6,812 bases of DNA from Dysgonamonadaceae bacterium. Its GTDB lineage: Bacteria > Bacteroidota > Bacteroidia > Bacteroidales > Azobacteroidaceae. The notes beneath the pieces are model-generated. The model saw nothing but the letters and a program-made list of their open reading frames with translations. It did no database searches and was not told the DNA's origin. The position numbers and the translations under genes were made by a program. Shown here in pieces: positions 1-6,552 of the stretch (positions are counted from its first letter, which is position 1; each line of letters opens with the position of its first letter). Where the stretch lies: positions 1-6,812 of the forward strand of contig JAITCT010000199.1 in the NCBI GenBank assembly GCA_031282925.1. The letters are read 5' to 3'.

Positions 1-267
1 GGGCGGCTTTTCCGCTACAAGTGCAATGACAACCGGCGCCTGGCGGACAAAAGAGAACGATCCTCTCATCATCTTATGAGCAGCATCCGCTACGCGATTT
101 TTCGTTTCCGTATCATCTGTCACCACAAAAGTCCAACTCTGCGCATTGTTTGCCGACGGCGACAGTCTGCCCGCCTCAAGACACTGTTCGATTTTTTCTT
201 TCTCAACCGCCCTGTCCTGATAGGCACGGTTGCTTTGACGTAATTTTATCAAATCTTTAAAGTCCAT
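1..267 (-). CDS. Nitroreductase family protein, N-terminal part (runs off left edge)
   Basis: Translating the minus strand from the ATG at 267-265 gives 89 open codons up to base 1, so the C-terminal half lies outside the window. Seen: the start MDFKDLIKLRQSNRAY and, at residues 36-45, SPSANNAQSW followed by TFVV. These match the N-terminal FMN-binding signature of the nitroreductase superfamily (the R-x-S-x-R element, then P-S-A-N-N-x-Q-x-W). Family members are flavin-dependent, usually homodimeric cytoplasmic oxidoreductases that use NAD(P)H to reduce nitro-aromatics, quinones or other acceptors; the substrate cannot be told from this half. The gene lies 35 AT-rich bases downstream of the DUF1016 gene on the same strand. 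Its composition is moderate GC, like the core genes and unlike that upstream neighbour. No Shine-Dalgarno sequence is seen, as is usual in Bacteroidota. The family call is firm; the exact subfamily is unknown. Confidence 0.88.
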   Translation of the reverse strand, partial: MDFKDLIKLRQSNRAYQDRAVEKEKIEQCLEAGRLSPSANNAQSWTFVVTDDTETKNRVADAAHKMMRGSFSFVRQAPVVIALVAEKPP

Positions 268-302
268 TATTTTTATGTTTTATAAAATTCTTTTTTGTGT
301 AT

Positions 303-1355
303 TTATTTTATTTTTGTTCTAATATTAACATTTTCCAGTTCTCGCTCAATGTCTTCAACAGACGGTAATTGTGACTTTATATCTTCGGGAATAGCATCTG
401 TTAGTCGATATTCGCTAATACCCATTGGTTTATGAATATCGCGCAAAGCATATTCCACATCAATTTTGTTTTTCTTTTTGCAAAGCAAAATGCCGATTGT
501 AGAATTATCGCCCACTTTGCGCAACTGACTGTCAACTGCCGACAGATAATAATTCAGTTTTCCTGCATATTCGGGCTGAAACTTGCCGGATTTCAATTCG
601 ATAACAATATAACAACGCAAATCCACGTGATAGAAGAGCATATCCAAAAAATGGTCGGTATCGCCGATTTCTATTTTATATTGTCTGCCAAGAAAGGCAA
701 AACCTTTGCCAAGTTCAAGCAGAAATTTCGTGATATTTTTTGCCAGTTCGTCTTCTATTGCCTTTTCCAATGCATCGTTTTCCAAACCAAGAAAATCAAA
801 ATTGTACGGGTCTTTCAGAATTTGAACAACAAATTGAGATTGCTGTGCAGGCAAAGTTTCGGCGAAATTATGCGTTAAATTTCCGATTTTTAAATGATAA
901 TTATTCTCAATTTGAATTTCCAATGTATCCCTGTCCCAAGCATTTTTTGCTGTTTCGATTACGTAAAATTCTGCTGTTTCAACATCTTTGATTTTGCTAA
1001 CAATTAATCGATTGTGTCCCCATGGAATTTGTGCCACGGCATGTGGCACAAATTGATATTTCGCAGAATAGAACTTGTACCACTGAAGGATAGCATAAAC
1101 ATTCCGGCGTGAAAATCCTTTTATTTCTGGAAATTCGTGTTTCAATTCTTCAGCAATTTTCTCAACAAAGCTGCTTCCCCAATTTGAATTTTGCTGTTTT
1201 TCGACAATATCACGCCCTATTTCCCAATACAATTCCAGAATTTGCGAATTGATAGAAAAAACAAGTTTGTTTCTTGCAGTGTGGATTTTGCTTTTCAAAG
1301 TTTTAATCCATGTTGTAAAATCGGTCATGTTTATTGCTGTTGTATTTTTATTCAT
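303..1355 (-). CDS. DUF1016/YhcG-type PD-(D/E)XK nuclease domain protein
   Basis: The 350-residue protein has the usual length and two-part build of the DUF1016 (YhcG) family. The N-terminal helical domain spans about residues 12-170 and carries the hallmarks YWEIGRDI (43-50), GFSRRNVY (80-87) and AVAQIPWGHN (106-115). The C-terminal PD-(D/E)XK domain spans about 175-330. Its nuclease core reads LDMLFYH (237-243), then IELKSGKF (252-259), so D238, E253 and K255 are the expected metal-binding and catalytic residues and all are present. The protein is therefore predicted to be an active nuclease. Family knowledge: homologues are scattered, mobile, and often found beside restriction-modification or other defence genes, but the cellular role of most is not settled. 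The start at 1355 is chosen for length; an internal ATG at 1328 (MTDFTTW) is a plausible alternative. Sampled stretches are about 25-35% GC against about 53-58% in flanking genes, which suggests horizontal acquisition. The fragment at 1367-1573 ends 11 bases upstream. Confidence 0.9.
   Translation of the reverse strand: MNKNTTAINMTDFTTWIKTLKSKIHTARNKLVFSINSQILELYWEIGRDIVEKQQNSNWGSSFVEKIAEELKHEFPEIKGFSRRNVYAILQWYKFYSAKYQFVPHAVAQIPWGHNRLIVSKIKDVETAEFYVIETAKNAWDRDTLEIQIENNYHLKIGNLTHNFAETLPAQQSQFVVQILKDPYNFDFLGLENDALEKAIEDELAKNITKFLLELGKGFAFLGRQYKIEIGDTDHFLDMLFYHVDLRCYIVIELKSGKFQPEYAGKLNYYLSAVDSQLRKVGDNSTIGILLCKKKNKIDVEYALRDIHKPMGISEYRLTDAIPEDIKSQLPSVEDIERELENVNIRTKIK
1026..1054. repeat. Perfect 12-bp inverted repeat inside the DUF1016 gene
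   Basis: AATTTGTGCCAC (1026-1037) and GTGGCACAAATT (1043-1054) are exact reverse complements separated by GGCAT. The hairpin falls in the segment encoding FVPHAVAQI, just before the conserved PWGHN. It could form a stable stem in the mRNA, but the encoded residues are family-conserved, so it may be a by-product of coding sequence. Confidence 0.7.
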
Positions 1356-1366
1356 AATACATTCTT

Positions 1367-1573
1367 TTATATTTTTCGTCCGATGTAAAACACATATCCA
1401 TAATACTGTCTGTATTTTGAATACAGTTCCACCTCCTGCCTCATAAATGCGATAAAATCCTCAACAGTTTTATTTCCCGCATGTTTTTTCAAAAATTCTT
1501 CCTGCCGTGCTTTTTGAGGAACAAAATAGTTATCCGCACAGCTGACGTCATGCGGGATGCTGCGCGGAATCAA
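1367..1573 (-). pseudogene. Probable C-terminal remnant of a class I methyltransferase-like protein
   Basis: There are 68 open codons with no ATG. The first usable codon is TTG at 1573, directly preceded in frame by TGA, and the ATG at 1577 opens a different frame that closes after nine codons. The peptide (IPHDVSCADNYF early, then FIAFMRQEVELY, ending YYGYVFYIGRKI) looks like genuine protein rather than a chance reading. The ending in particular resembles the C-termini of Bacteroidota class I SAM-dependent methyltransferases as I remember them. No SAM-binding glycine motif is present, and nothing coding-like is seen in the 130 bases upstream, so if the identification is right the catalytic part has been lost. 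Sampled GC is about 53%, like the core genes and unlike the AT-rich DUF1016 gene that starts 11 bases downstream. Alternatives are a genuine small protein with a TTG start, or the tail of another family. The family assignment is tentative. Confidence 0.42.
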
Positions 1574-1595
1574 TCATTTCTACTCTACAGGGCTT

Positions 1596-1613
1596 TAATC
1601 CTTGACAGGATTA
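1596..1613. other. Small hairpin in the divergent intergenic region
   Basis: TAATCCT (1596-1602) and AGGATTA (1607-1613) form a 7-bp perfect stem with a TGAC loop. On the plus strand it is followed by an AT-rich run, which looks terminator-like, but no plus-strand gene ends nearby. On the minus strand no T-run follows. Its function is unknown. It could be left from the 3' end of a gene lost with the truncation at about 1574. Confidence 0.3.
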
Positions 1614-1658
1614 TTTAAATAATTTTTATCTGTCTGTGTGTAATTGAATAATTTCGCG

Positions 1659-1666
1659 TATATTTG
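1659..1666 (+). promoter_or_regulatory. Predicted Bacteroidota promoter -7 element for ffh
   Basis: TATATTTG matches the Bacteroidota primary-sigma consensus TAnnTTTG and is followed by CACC. It lies 39 bases upstream of the ffh ATG, giving an inferred start of transcription near 1671-1674 and a leader of about 30 bases. No good TTTG -33 box is visible at the expected spacing (around 1636-1640 reads GTGTG), so the match rests on the -7 element and its position. Confidence 0.6.
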
Positions 1667-1705
1667 CACCCTGATTTTAAATTTATATAATCTTCCGATA
1701 ATATT

Positions 1706-3034
1706 ATGTTTGAAAATTTAAGCAACAGGCTTGACATATCATTTAAGCTTTTAAAGGGCGAAGGCAGAATCACCGAAATCAATGTGGCGGAAACGCTGAA
1801 AGATATTCGTAAAGCATTGTTGGAAGCCGACGTGAATTACAAAGTAGCCAAAACGTTTACCGATTCCGTCAAGGAAAAGGCTATGGGTCAAAACGTGCTT
1901 ACGGCGGTGACGCCAAGCCAGCTGATGGTGAAAATAGTCCACGACGAATTAACGGCTTTGATGGGTGGCGAAACAGTCGGCATCAACTTGAAAAATAAGC
2001 CCTCCGTCATTTTAATGTCGGGCTTGCAAGGCTCCGGTAAAACCACTTTTTCCGGTAAATTAGCCAAAATGTTGAAAAGCAAAAAGGGCAAAGATCCTCT
2101 GCTGGTTGCCGGCGATATTTACCGTCCGGCAGCTATTGAGCAATTAAAAATTCTCGGCGAACAGATCGGCGTGCCTGTTTATTCCGAACCGGAAAACAAA
2201 AATCCCGTTCAAATAGCGCAAAATGCGATCAAACAAGCCAAACAAACGGGCGCCGACGTGGTGATTATTGATACCGCCGGCCGTCTGGCTATTGACGAAC
2301 AGATGATGAACGAAATTGCAGTCGTAAAAGCAGCCGTAAAACCCGATGAAATCCTATTCGTTGCAGACGCCATGACCGGCCAGGACGCCGTCAATACCGC
2401 TTTGGAATTTAACAGCCGCCTGGATTTCCAGGGAGTTGTACTTACCAAATTAGACGGTGATACCCGCGGCGGAGCCGCGCTGTCCATTCGCTCCGTTGTC
2501 AATAAACCTATCAAATTTGTAGGTACGGGCGAAAAAATGGACGCCATTGACCTCTTCCACCCCGACCGTATGGCCAACCGGATTCTCGGCATGGGCGACA
2601 TCGTTTCGCTGGTAGAACGGGCGCAGGAACAGTTCGACGACGACGAAACCCGCCGCCTGCACAAAAGAATCGCTAAAAACCAGTTTGACCTCAACGATTT
2701 CCTTGCGCAAATTCATCAAATGAGAAGAATGGGTAACCTGAAAGAATTAACGTCATTGATTCCGGGATTGGGAAAAGCCGTTAAAGATGTGGATATTGAC
2801 GAGAAGGTTCTCTATAATGCCGAAGCCATTATTTATTCAATGACGCCTGCCGAACGAATCAATCCAGAAATCTTGAACGGTTCACGCAGGGCGCGTATTG
2901 CAAAAGGCAGCGGAACAGCAGTTTCCGATGTAAATCAATTACTCAGGCAAGTGGAGAATACCCGGAAAATGATGAAGATGATGACAACGGCTAACATTCC
3001 GGGGAAAAACGCCTTTATGAAGAAAAAAAGATGA
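1706..3034 (+). CDS. ffh: Signal recognition particle protein Ffh (SRP54 GTPase)
   Basis: Ffh binds signal sequences of nascent inner-membrane and secreted proteins at the ribosome, complexes with 4.5S/SRP RNA, and docks with FtsY at the membrane by reciprocal GTP hydrolysis. All three domains are seen in 442 residues, the usual length. The N domain spans about 1-95. The G domain has the P-loop GLQGSGKTT (106-114), DIYRPAA (137-143), DTAGR (189-193) and TKLDGDTRGG (247-256), followed by the closing GTGEKMDAIDLF. The methionine-rich M domain runs from about 300 and contains the RNA-binding SRRARIAKGSG (393-403) and the tail KMMKMM. All GTPase motifs are intact. The ATG at 1706 matches the family start (MFENL); no Shine-Dalgarno is seen. 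It is first in an apparent ffh-folD-CDF operon and is divergent from the minus-strand accessory block. The SRP RNA gene is not in the window. Confidence 0.98.
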   Translation: MFENLSNRLDISFKLLKGEGRITEINVAETLKDIRKALLEADVNYKVAKTFTDSVKEKAMGQNVLTAVTPSQLMVKIVHDELTALMGGETVGINLKNKPSVILMSGLQGSGKTTFSGKLAKMLKSKKGKDPLLVAGDIYRPAAIEQLKILGEQIGVPVYSEPENKNPVQIAQNAIKQAKQTGADVVIIDTAGRLAIDEQMMNEIAVVKAAVKPDEILFVADAMTGQDAVNTALEFNSRLDFQGVVLTKLDGDTRGGAALSIRSVVNKPIKFVGTGEKMDAIDLFHPDRMANRILGMGDIVSLVERAQEQFDDDETRRLHKRIAKNQFDLNDFLAQIHQMRRMGNLKELTSLIPGLGKAVKDVDIDEKVLYNAEAIIYSMTPAERINPEILNGSRRARIAKGSGTAVSDVNQLLRQVENTRKMMKMMTTANIPGKNAFMKKKR

Positions 3035-3044
3035 AAAACTTTGG

Positions 3045-3087
3045 CAAGTTACGCGAATCCGGCTACTTGTAACTCGTAACTAACAAG
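3045..3087. repeat. Nested short inverted and direct repeats between ffh and folD
   Basis: The 62-base gap holds overlapping complementary words. AGTTACG (3047-3053) pairs with CGTAACT (3075-3081); its first six bases also pair with GTAACT (3069-3074). CAAGT (3045-3049) pairs with ACTTG (3065-3069), and CTTGT (3066-3070) with ACAAG (3083-3087). Several mutually exclusive hairpins are therefore possible. No T-run follows, so it is not a classic terminator. It resembles the short GTTAC-type intergenic filler common in Bacteroidales and shares TAACAAGA with the repeat at 6000-6022. Confidence 0.55.
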
Positions 3088-3096
3088 ATTCACCCA

Positions 3097-3972
3097 ATGA
3101 AATTAATTGACGGAAAAGCAATAGCCGCACAAATCAAATCGGAAATCGCCGGAGAAGTAAAACAAATCCTTGCTGCCGGCGGAAAACGGCCGCATCTGGC
3201 GGCCATTTTGGTCGGCCACGACGGTGGCAGCGAAACATACGTGGCAAACAAGGTGAAAACATGCGATGAAATCGGCTTTAAATCCACCTTGATTCGTTAC
3301 GAAGACGATATTACCGAAGAAACCCTGTTAAACAAAGTCAACGAACTGAATCACAATCCCGATATTGACGGATTCATCGTACAGCTTCCGCTTCCCGGAC
3401 ATATCTCCGCACAGAAAATAATTGAAGCCATTGATTACAGAAAAGATGTGGACGGATTTCATCCGGTCAACACAGGACGCATGGCCATCGGATTACCCTG
3501 TTTTGTTTCGGCTACGCCGGCCGGGATTATGGAATTGATAAGGCGATACGGGATTGAAACTGCGGGCAAACATTGTGTGGTACTGGGACGCAGCAACATT
3601 GTCGGAAAACCGGTCGCTTCGCTGCTGATGCAAAAAAGCAGCCCGGGCGATTGCACCGTTACGGTTTGCCACAGCCGCACCAAAGATATCTGTAAATATT
3701 GTTTGGACGCCGATATTATTATAGCCGCTTTGGGTTCGCCGGGCTTTCTGAAAGCCGGCATGGTGAAAGAAGGCGCTGTCGTAATTGACGTCGGTACGAC
3801 GCGGGTTCCATCCGTTCAAACCCAGTCGGGCTTCAAGCTGAAAGGAGATGTGGAATTTGATGAAGTTGCTCCCAAATGCTCATATATAACTCCTGTTCCC
3901 GGAGGAGTAGGACCAATGACTATTGCATCCTTGATGAAAAATACTTTACTTGCGGCGAAAAAAATCATTTAA
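3097..3972 (+). CDS. folD: Bifunctional methylenetetrahydrofolate dehydrogenase / methenyltetrahydrofolate cyclohydrolase
   Basis: FolD interconverts 5,10-methylene-THF and 10-formyl-THF in the cytoplasm through NADP-dependent dehydrogenation and hydrolysis. It supplies one-carbon units for purines and formyl-Met-tRNA. The 291-residue length is normal. Seen: the substrate site SETYVANK (45-52) with the family's tyrosine (Y48) and catalytic lysine (K52); QLPLP (96-100); KDVDGFHP (116-123) with the folate-site aspartate; the Rossmann motif GRSNIVGKP (164-172) with CHSRT (191-195); and the C-terminal signature [11 protein letters not shown] (265-275). No key residue is missing. The segment [12 protein letters not shown] before the Rossmann fold is a Bacteroidales-type variant. 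The gene follows ffh by 62 bases on the same strand and precedes the CDF gene by 40 bases. No separate promoter was recognised in the 62-base gap, so co-transcription with ffh is likely. Confidence 0.98.
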   Translation: MKLIDGKAIAAQIKSEIAGEVKQILAAGGKRPHLAAILVGHDGGSETYVANKVKTCDEIGFKSTLIRYEDDITEETLLNKVNELNHNPDIDGFIVQLPLPGHISAQKIIEAIDYRKDVDGFHPVNTGRMAIGLPCFVSATPAGIMELIRRYGIETAGKHCVVLGRSNIVGKPVASLLMQKSSPGDCTVTVCHSRTKDICKYCLDADIIIAALGSPGFLKAGMVKEGAVVIDVGTTRVPSVQTQSGFKLKGDVEFDEVAPKCSYITPVPGGVGPMTIASLMKNTLLAAKKII

Positions 3973-4012
3973 ATTCACAGTGCTTGTTGATTAAAACGGC
4001 AAGATTTCTTAC

Positions 4013-4933
4013 ATGAACAAAAATCGGGAAAAAATTATGCTTCGCACCTCCTGGATCAGTGTAACAGGCAATGTTTTACTGTCCACGTTAAAAATCGTTG
4101 CAGGAATTGTTTCGGGCAGTTTGGCCGTATTGAGCGACGGTTTGGATTCGGCTTCCGACGTTTTTACTTCTTTGGTCATATTGATTGCAACTCCCATCAT
4201 CAGCCGCCCTCCCAATTCAAAGTTTGTGTATGGGCATGAAAAAGCGGAAAATATTGCTTCTACGGTGCTGTCGTTTGTGATTTTCCTTATGGGCGGACAA
4301 ATGTTCATCACTTCTATCGGTAAAATTTTCCGGAGGGAAATTTCCGAACTTCCTTCTACGATAGCGATTTGGGTAACGATAATATCAATTGCCGGTAAGT
4401 TGTTGCTCGCGCTTTACCAGTTCCGGCAGGGGAAACGGGTAAATTCGTCCTTGCTGAGAGCCAATGCCGTCAATATGCGGAACGACGTGATTATTTCGGG
4501 AGGCGTTTTATTGGGACTGGGTTTTACATTTCTGCTTAATATGCCGATTCTTGATCCGATCATTGCCTTGTTAATCAGTATCTATATCATCTATTCCGCC
4601 ATTGGCATCTTTCGGGACGCCAATGTGGTTTTGATGGACGGAATGCGGGATACGACTATCTACCGGGAAATCATCGGTGCCGTTGATAAAGTGCCGGACG
4701 CATCGAATCCGCACCGCATTCGATCCAGCCATACCGGAAACCTGTACAATGTGGTGTTGGATATCGAAGTTGACGGCAACCTTTCATTGATTGAGGCGCA
4801 CCGGATTGCCCAAAAAGTGGAAGACGCCATCAAAGCATCGGTTGATAATATCTATGATATTGTCATCCACGTTGAACCGAAAGGGGTTAAGCATTGCGAG
4901 GAAAAATACGGTGTTAATAAAGATAATCTGTAA
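4013..4933 (+). CDS. Cation diffusion facilitator (CDF) family metal transporter
   Basis: The 306-residue inner-membrane protein belongs to the FieF/YiiP-like CDF family, which are proton-coupled dimeric exporters of divalent metals. About six hydrophobic segments are seen (roughly 12-33, 37-60, 80-102, 115-136, 157-178, 179-200), followed by a cytoplasmic ferredoxin-like domain (about 205-290). TM2 has [10 protein letters not shown] with D45 and D49, the DxxxD half of transport site A. The matching TM5 motif, usually HxxxD, reads NMRND: N154 replaces histidine while D158 is kept. FVYGHEKAE (71-79) is the conserved TM2-TM3 loop. The cytoplasmic domain keeps H234, H263 and H287 in positions like YiiP's H232, H261 and H283, and D250 stands where YiiP has H248. 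The altered site makes simple zinc specificity uncertain; manganese or iron is possible. The start at 4013 is chosen; M9 (4037) is the alternative. Third gene after ffh and folD. Its last 20 bases overlap the convergent leuB end. Confidence 0.93.
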   Translation: MNKNREKIMLRTSWISVTGNVLLSTLKIVAGIVSGSLAVLSDGLDSASDVFTSLVILIATPIISRPPNSKFVYGHEKAENIASTVLSFVIFLMGGQMFITSIGKIFRREISELPSTIAIWVTIISIAGKLLLALYQFRQGKRVNSSLLRANAVNMRNDVIISGGVLLGLGFTFLLNMPILDPIIALLISIYIIYSAIGIFRDANVVLMDGMRDTTIYREIIGAVDKVPDASNPHRIRSSHTGNLYNVVLDIEVDGNLSLIEAHRIAQKVEDAIKASVDNIYDIVIHVEPKGVKHCEEKYGVNKDNL

Positions 4934-5978
4934 TCCGTTTCCCGACTTCGGACGTTTTATACGCTTTCCCGCCTGCGGCAATATCTTCCGTAACAATTTT
5001 TTCGGCCAAAGAAGCATCAACCGCTTTGCGGACAGCTTCCGCTTCTGCCTGTAAATCAAAAGCATATTCAAACATTAATGCAACCGAAAGAATAGTCGCC
5101 AAAGGATTGGCAATATCTTTCCCCGCAGCCTGCGGATAAGAACCGTGAATAGGCTCAAACACGGAAGTATGGACGCCGATGGACGCCGACGGTAACATTC
5201 CCAGCGAACCGGTAATTACGGAAGCCTCGTCGGTCAGAATATCACCGAACATGTTTTCGGTAACCATCACGTCGAAACGCTTCGGCCATTGGATAAGTTG
5301 CATGGCGGCATTGTCCACGAACATGTATTCGGTTTCTACTTCGGGATATTCTTTTTCCAGTTTTTGCGCTACCTCTCGCCAAAGCCGCGAAGTACAAAGC
5401 ACATTGGCTTTATCAACAACCGTCAGTTTTTTCCTGCGTTTAAGCGCGTAACCGTAAGCCAGACGAATGATCCGTTCGATCTCTTCCACAGTGTAAACGC
5501 AAGTATCGTAGGCCGTTTCCCCATCTTCGCTCCTGCCCTGCGGACGACCGAAATAAATTCCGCCCGTCAGTTCGCGGATACACATAAAATCGGCGCCGGC
5601 TACCAAATCGGTTCGCAGGGGCGATTTGTGAATCAAAGAGGGGAAAGTCGTTACCGGTCGGATATTGGCATACAAACCCAATTGTTTGCGCATGGCTAAC
5701 AAACCTTGTTCCGGGCGCACTTTCGCCAAAGGGTCATTGTCGTATTTCGGGGAACCGATAGCACCGAACAAAACGGCGTCCGAATCCATACAAAGCGCAT
5801 GTGTTTCGGGCGGATACGGATTTCCTGCGGCGTCAATGGCGGCAGCCCCAACCAGGGCTTCCCGGTAAACCAGTTCATGTCCGAATTTTTTGCAAACCGC
5901 TTTGGCCGCTTCCAAAGCCTGTGCAACAATCTCCGGGCCGATTCCGTCGCCCGGTAAAACAGCTATTTTTAGTTTCAT
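4914..5978 (-). CDS. leuB: 3-isopropylmalate dehydrogenase
   Basis: LeuB catalyses the NAD- and metal-dependent oxidative decarboxylation of 3-isopropylmalate to 2-oxoisocaproate, the third stage of leucine synthesis, in the cytoplasm. The chosen ATG at 5978 gives 354 residues starting [16 protein letters not shown], the exact family start. An upstream in-frame extension to 6068 would run back through the end of mgsA and adds non-homologous residues, so it is rejected. Seen: GDGIGPE (10-16), substrate arginines R97, R107 and R135, [10 protein letters not shown] (135-144) with Y142, VDKANVL (188-194) with catalytic K190, metal aspartates in [10 protein letters not shown] (244-253), [10 protein letters not shown] (257-266), and the NAD-binding EPIHGS (275-280) with AGKDIANP (285-292). 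All catalytic residues are intact. It begins 28 bases after mgsA stops, with no independent promoter recognised. No leuA, leuC or leuD is in the window. The 3' end overlaps the CDF gene. Confidence 0.97.
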   Translation of the reverse strand: MKLKIAVLPGDGIGPEIVAQALEAAKAVCKKFGHELVYREALVGAAAIDAAGNPYPPETHALCMDSDAVLFGAIGSPKYDNDPLAKVRPEQGLLAMRKQLGLYANIRPVTTFPSLIHKSPLRTDLVAGADFMCIRELTGGIYFGRPQGRSEDGETAYDTCVYTVEEIERIIRLAYGYALKRRKKLTVVDKANVLCTSRLWREVAQKLEKEYPEVETEYMFVDNAAMQLIQWPKRFDVMVTENMFGDILTDEASVITGSLGMLPSASIGVHTSVFEPIHGSYPQAAGKDIANPLATILSVALMFEYAFDLQAEAEAVRKAVDASLAEKIVTEDIAAGGKAYKTSEVGKRITDYLY

Positions 5979-5999
5979 TATTCTATATAATTTATGAGT

Positions 6000-6022
6000 T
6001 GACGAGTTAACAAGACTCGTTA
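6000..6022. repeat. Hairpin spanning the mgsA stop codon and mgsA-leuB gap
   Basis: TGACGAGT (6000-6007) and ACTCGTTA (6015-6022) form an 8-bp stem with one G-T wobble and a 7-base loop. On the transcribed minus strand the upstream arm and loop encode the last residues of MgsA (VNESC and stop). The flanks contain repeated GTTAAC/GTCAAC words. No U-run follows, so a simple terminator is unlikely; an mRNA-stability or translational-coupling role is possible but unproven. Confidence 0.5.
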
Positions 6023-6474
6023 ACTTTATTCCTGGAAAATTCAATATATCTCGGCACGGAAGGCACATAACTTTCGTCGTCCCACAAGGTGCTGGTAATC
6101 ATCAAATCGGCGCTGTAACGGTTGCAAGCGATAGGTACATTGTGAACTCTGCACTGGCGGAGCAACATCTGTATGTCGGCTTCGTGAGGCTGCGGATTCA
6201 AATCGTCAATCAAAAATATAGCCAGATTGATTTCATTCCGCACTACCATAGCCGCTATTTCGGCGTCGCCGCCAAAAGGACCGGAGTTTACGCAAACGAT
6301 TTCGGCCTGAATATCTTTTTCATCAAACTCCCGTTTAATCAAATTTCCGGTTGTTCCGGTACAAACCATTTTGTGTTTCGACAAAGTCGCTGCATTGAAA
6401 ACCGCCCATTCCACCATGTCGGCTTTGCGGCGATCGTGCGCCACAATTGCGATGGTCAATTTCTTTTTCATCAT
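6007..6474 (-). CDS. mgsA: Methylglyoxal synthase
   Basis: MgsA converts dihydroxyacetone phosphate to methylglyoxal and phosphate, a cytoplasmic bypass of lower glycolysis that relieves sugar-phosphate build-up. The 155-residue protein has the single-domain family fold with its signature residues: VAHDRRK (11-17) with H13, D14 and K17; the phosphate-binding GTTGN (40-44); SGPFGGD (64-70), whose D70 corresponds to the catalytic aspartate D71 of the E. coli enzyme; and [14 protein letters not shown] (87-100) with H97 and D100 matching E. coli H98 and D101. The usual Asp-Pro-Leu of that last motif is Asp-Asp-Leu here (D90-D91). Two adjacent ATGs at 6474 and 6471 are equally good starts. The last few residues are encoded in a short inverted repeat and are probably not ancestral. 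It is first in a probable mgsA-leuB operon, about 20 bases downstream of the inferred transcription start. Confidence 0.95.
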   Translation of the reverse strand: MMKKKLTIAIVAHDRRKADMVEWAVFNAATLSKHKMVCTGTTGNLIKREFDEKDIQAEIVCVNSGPFGGDAEIAAMVVRNEINLAIFLIDDLNPQPHEADIQMLLRQCRVHNVPIACNRYSADLMITSTLWDDESYVPSVPRYIEFSRNKVNESC

Positions 6475-6497
6475 TATCTAAATTAATATTCAGCGGG

Positions 6498-6528
6498 CAA
6501 AGGTAACACTTATTCATTACATAGGCAA
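6498..6528 (-). promoter_or_regulatory. Predicted Bacteroidota promoter for mgsA-leuB
   Basis: On the minus strand TACCTTTG (6505-6498) exactly fits TAnnTTTG. It is preceded after 20 bases by TTG (6528-6526), itself part of TTGTTG, at a spacing suited to the -33 element. It lies 23 bases before the first mgsA ATG, so the leader would be short (about 20 bases). This is the best promoter match in the window. Confidence 0.72.
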
Positions 6529-6552
6529 CAAGCGGAAATCCCGCAATCAGGG

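Noticed and set aside
432..878. 148-codon plus-strand open frame opposite the DUF1016 gene
   Set aside because: Fully antisense to a gene with clear family motifs; its translation is Phe/Ile/Cys-rich with no recognisable domain.
303..1573. A restriction-modification system (nuclease plus methyltransferase)
   Set aside because: The methyltransferase-like piece lacks any SAM-binding or catalytic motif, looks like a decayed remnant, and differs in composition from the nuclease gene, so an intact pair cannot be claimed.
1596..1613. Rho-independent terminator
   Set aside because: No gene ends just upstream on the plus strand, and on the minus strand no T-run follows; listed only as a hairpin.
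2209..2694. 161-codon minus-strand open frame inside ffh
   Set aside because: Antisense to the conserved Ffh G and M domains; Ser/Arg-rich and without any domain, typical of a shadow frame.
3973..4012. Metal-sensing riboswitch ahead of the CDF gene
   Set aside because: The gap is only 40 bases and shows no suitable structure.
5289..5699. 136-codon plus-strand open frame opposite leuB
   Set aside because: Antisense to catalytically intact leuB; no protein signature.
5979..6068. 30-residue N-terminal extension of leuB
   Set aside because: It would overlap the mgsA coding end and repeat region; the ATG at 5978 gives the exact family N-terminus [16 protein letters not shown].
6335..6517. 60-codon minus-strand frame with two CxxC-like spacings upstream of mgsA
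   Set aside because: It overlaps mgsA in another frame and reads through the mgsA promoter; no support as a gene.
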